From contig JACMKJ010000279.1 of the NCBI GenBank assembly GCA_014380155.1, forward strand, positions 1-14,834: a stretch of 14,834 nucleotides of DNA, given 5' to 3'. The position numbers and the translations under genes were made by a program. Position 1 is the stretch's first letter. Each line of letters opens with the position of its first letter. The stretch comes from Rhizobacter sp. (GTDB lineage: Bacteria > Pseudomonadota > Gammaproteobacteria > Burkholderiales > Burkholderiaceae_C). This document shows positions 14,355-14,834 of the stretch, piece after piece. Below the pieces are notes generated by a model. That model was not told where the DNA came from. It did no database searches and saw only the letters and a list, made by a program, of their open reading frames with translations.

Positions 14355-14410
14355 CAGAGGCCCGTCAGGCAGGCGATGTACGCTCGCCACTCCCACGCCA
14401 GTTCGACCCC

Positions 14411-14834
14411 ATGGCCCCACCCGACACGCCACCCGTGACCCCCACACCGACCCACATTGCCGTTCTCGACGACGAAGTCGACATCACCCAGTTGCTGGGC
14501 AACTACCTCAAGACGCACGGCTTCAAAGTGAGCCAGTTGCACAACGGCCGCTCGCTGATGGAGCTGATGGCCGCCGACACGCCCGCCCTGGTGCTGCTCG
14601 ACCTGGGCCTGCCCGGTGAAGACGGCTTCGTGCTCGCCCGCCAGCTGCGCGAGCACTGGCGCTGCGGCCTGGTGATCGTGACCGGTCGGGGCGACGCGGT
14701 CGACAAGGTGGTGGGCCTGGAGGTCGGCGCCGACGACTACGTCACAAACCCCTTTGACCTGCGCGAGTTGGTGGCGCGCATCAAGGCCGTGTTGCGCCGC
14801 ATCGAGGCGGCACCGCCCGCTGCCGCCACGCCCG
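14411..14834 (+). CDS. OmpR/PhoB-type response regulator, 3' end missing
   Basis: The first 141 residues are visible; the frame runs off the right edge. After a Pro/Thr-rich leader (1-14) comes a receiver domain (about 15-130): acidic pair D20-D21, phosphoacceptor D64 in VLLDLGLPGEDG, switch residue T91 and the closing helix LRELVARIKAVLRR, characteristic of OmpR/PhoB regulators, so a winged-helix output domain is expected beyond the edge. The invariant lysine of the DYVTKPF motif is Asn113 here (AAC at 14747-14749). ATG at 14411 is the first in-frame start but has no good ribosome site; a GTG at 14435 is an alternative. A partner kinase may lie to the right. The signal sensed is unknown. Confidence 0.85.
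   Translation, partial: MAPPDTPPVTPTPTHIAVLDDEVDITQLLGNYLKTHGFKVSQLHNGRSLMELMAADTPALVLLDLGLPGEDGFVLARQLREHWRCGLVIVTGRGDAVDKVVGLEVGADDYVTNPFDLRELVARIKAVLRRIEAAPPAAATP

Overview
The window looks like a chromosomal segment of a GC-rich betaproteobacterium, most likely Burkholderiales. Pointers are a NarX/NarL pair next to a NarK-type nitrate transporter, a phasin of the polyhydroxyalkanoate (PHA) granule family, a C4 zinc-finger DksA/TraR-like protein, and a set of one- and two-domain universal stress proteins (USPs). Taxonomy is inferred from protein style only; no rRNA or tRNA gene is present.

Layout. (1) 1-1024, minus: 5' part of a nitrate/nitrite transporter gene (narK type), cut by the window edge. 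(2) 1245-4472, plus: a TetR-family regulator, a metal-dependent amidohydrolase and a beta-lactamase-fold serine hydrolase. This is a small catabolic-looking unit lying between narK and the nitrate two-component system. (3) 4480-7046, minus: narX-narL, overlapping by 4 bp. (4) 7167-9402, plus: three USP genes, one single-domain and two tandem two-domain paralogues. (5) 9431-12100, minus: a large ADP-forming acyl-CoA synthetase fused to a GNAT acetyltransferase. (6) 12227-12685, plus: a fourth USP. (7) 12697-13260, minus: phasin. (8) 13618-14004, plus: DksA/TraR-like zinc-finger protein. (9) 14005-14410: decayed DNA holding the tail of a fifth USP and an 11-codon ORF that resembles the start of another gene. 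(10) 14411 to the end, plus: 5' part of an OmpR-type response regulator with an unusual Lys-to-Asn change.

The unifying signal is a series of FNR/Anr-like sites (consensus TTGAT-N4-ATCAA) in the intergenic spaces: 1179-1192, 7080-7093, 12157-12170, 13510-13523, 13530-13543 and 14001-14014. Three match 9 of 10 consensus positions, and two have a plausible -10 hexamer at the spacing of a class II FNR promoter. Together with narK and narXL this suggests a low-oxygen/nitrate regulon. A reasonable but inferred picture: nitrate is sensed by NarX and imported by NarK; USPs and a DksA-like factor adjust physiology under energy shortage; the acyl-CoA synthetase may recover ATP from acyl-CoA and its GNAT domain may acetylate proteins; the phasin coats carbon-storage granules. 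No phage, transposon, CRISPR array or RNA gene was recognised.
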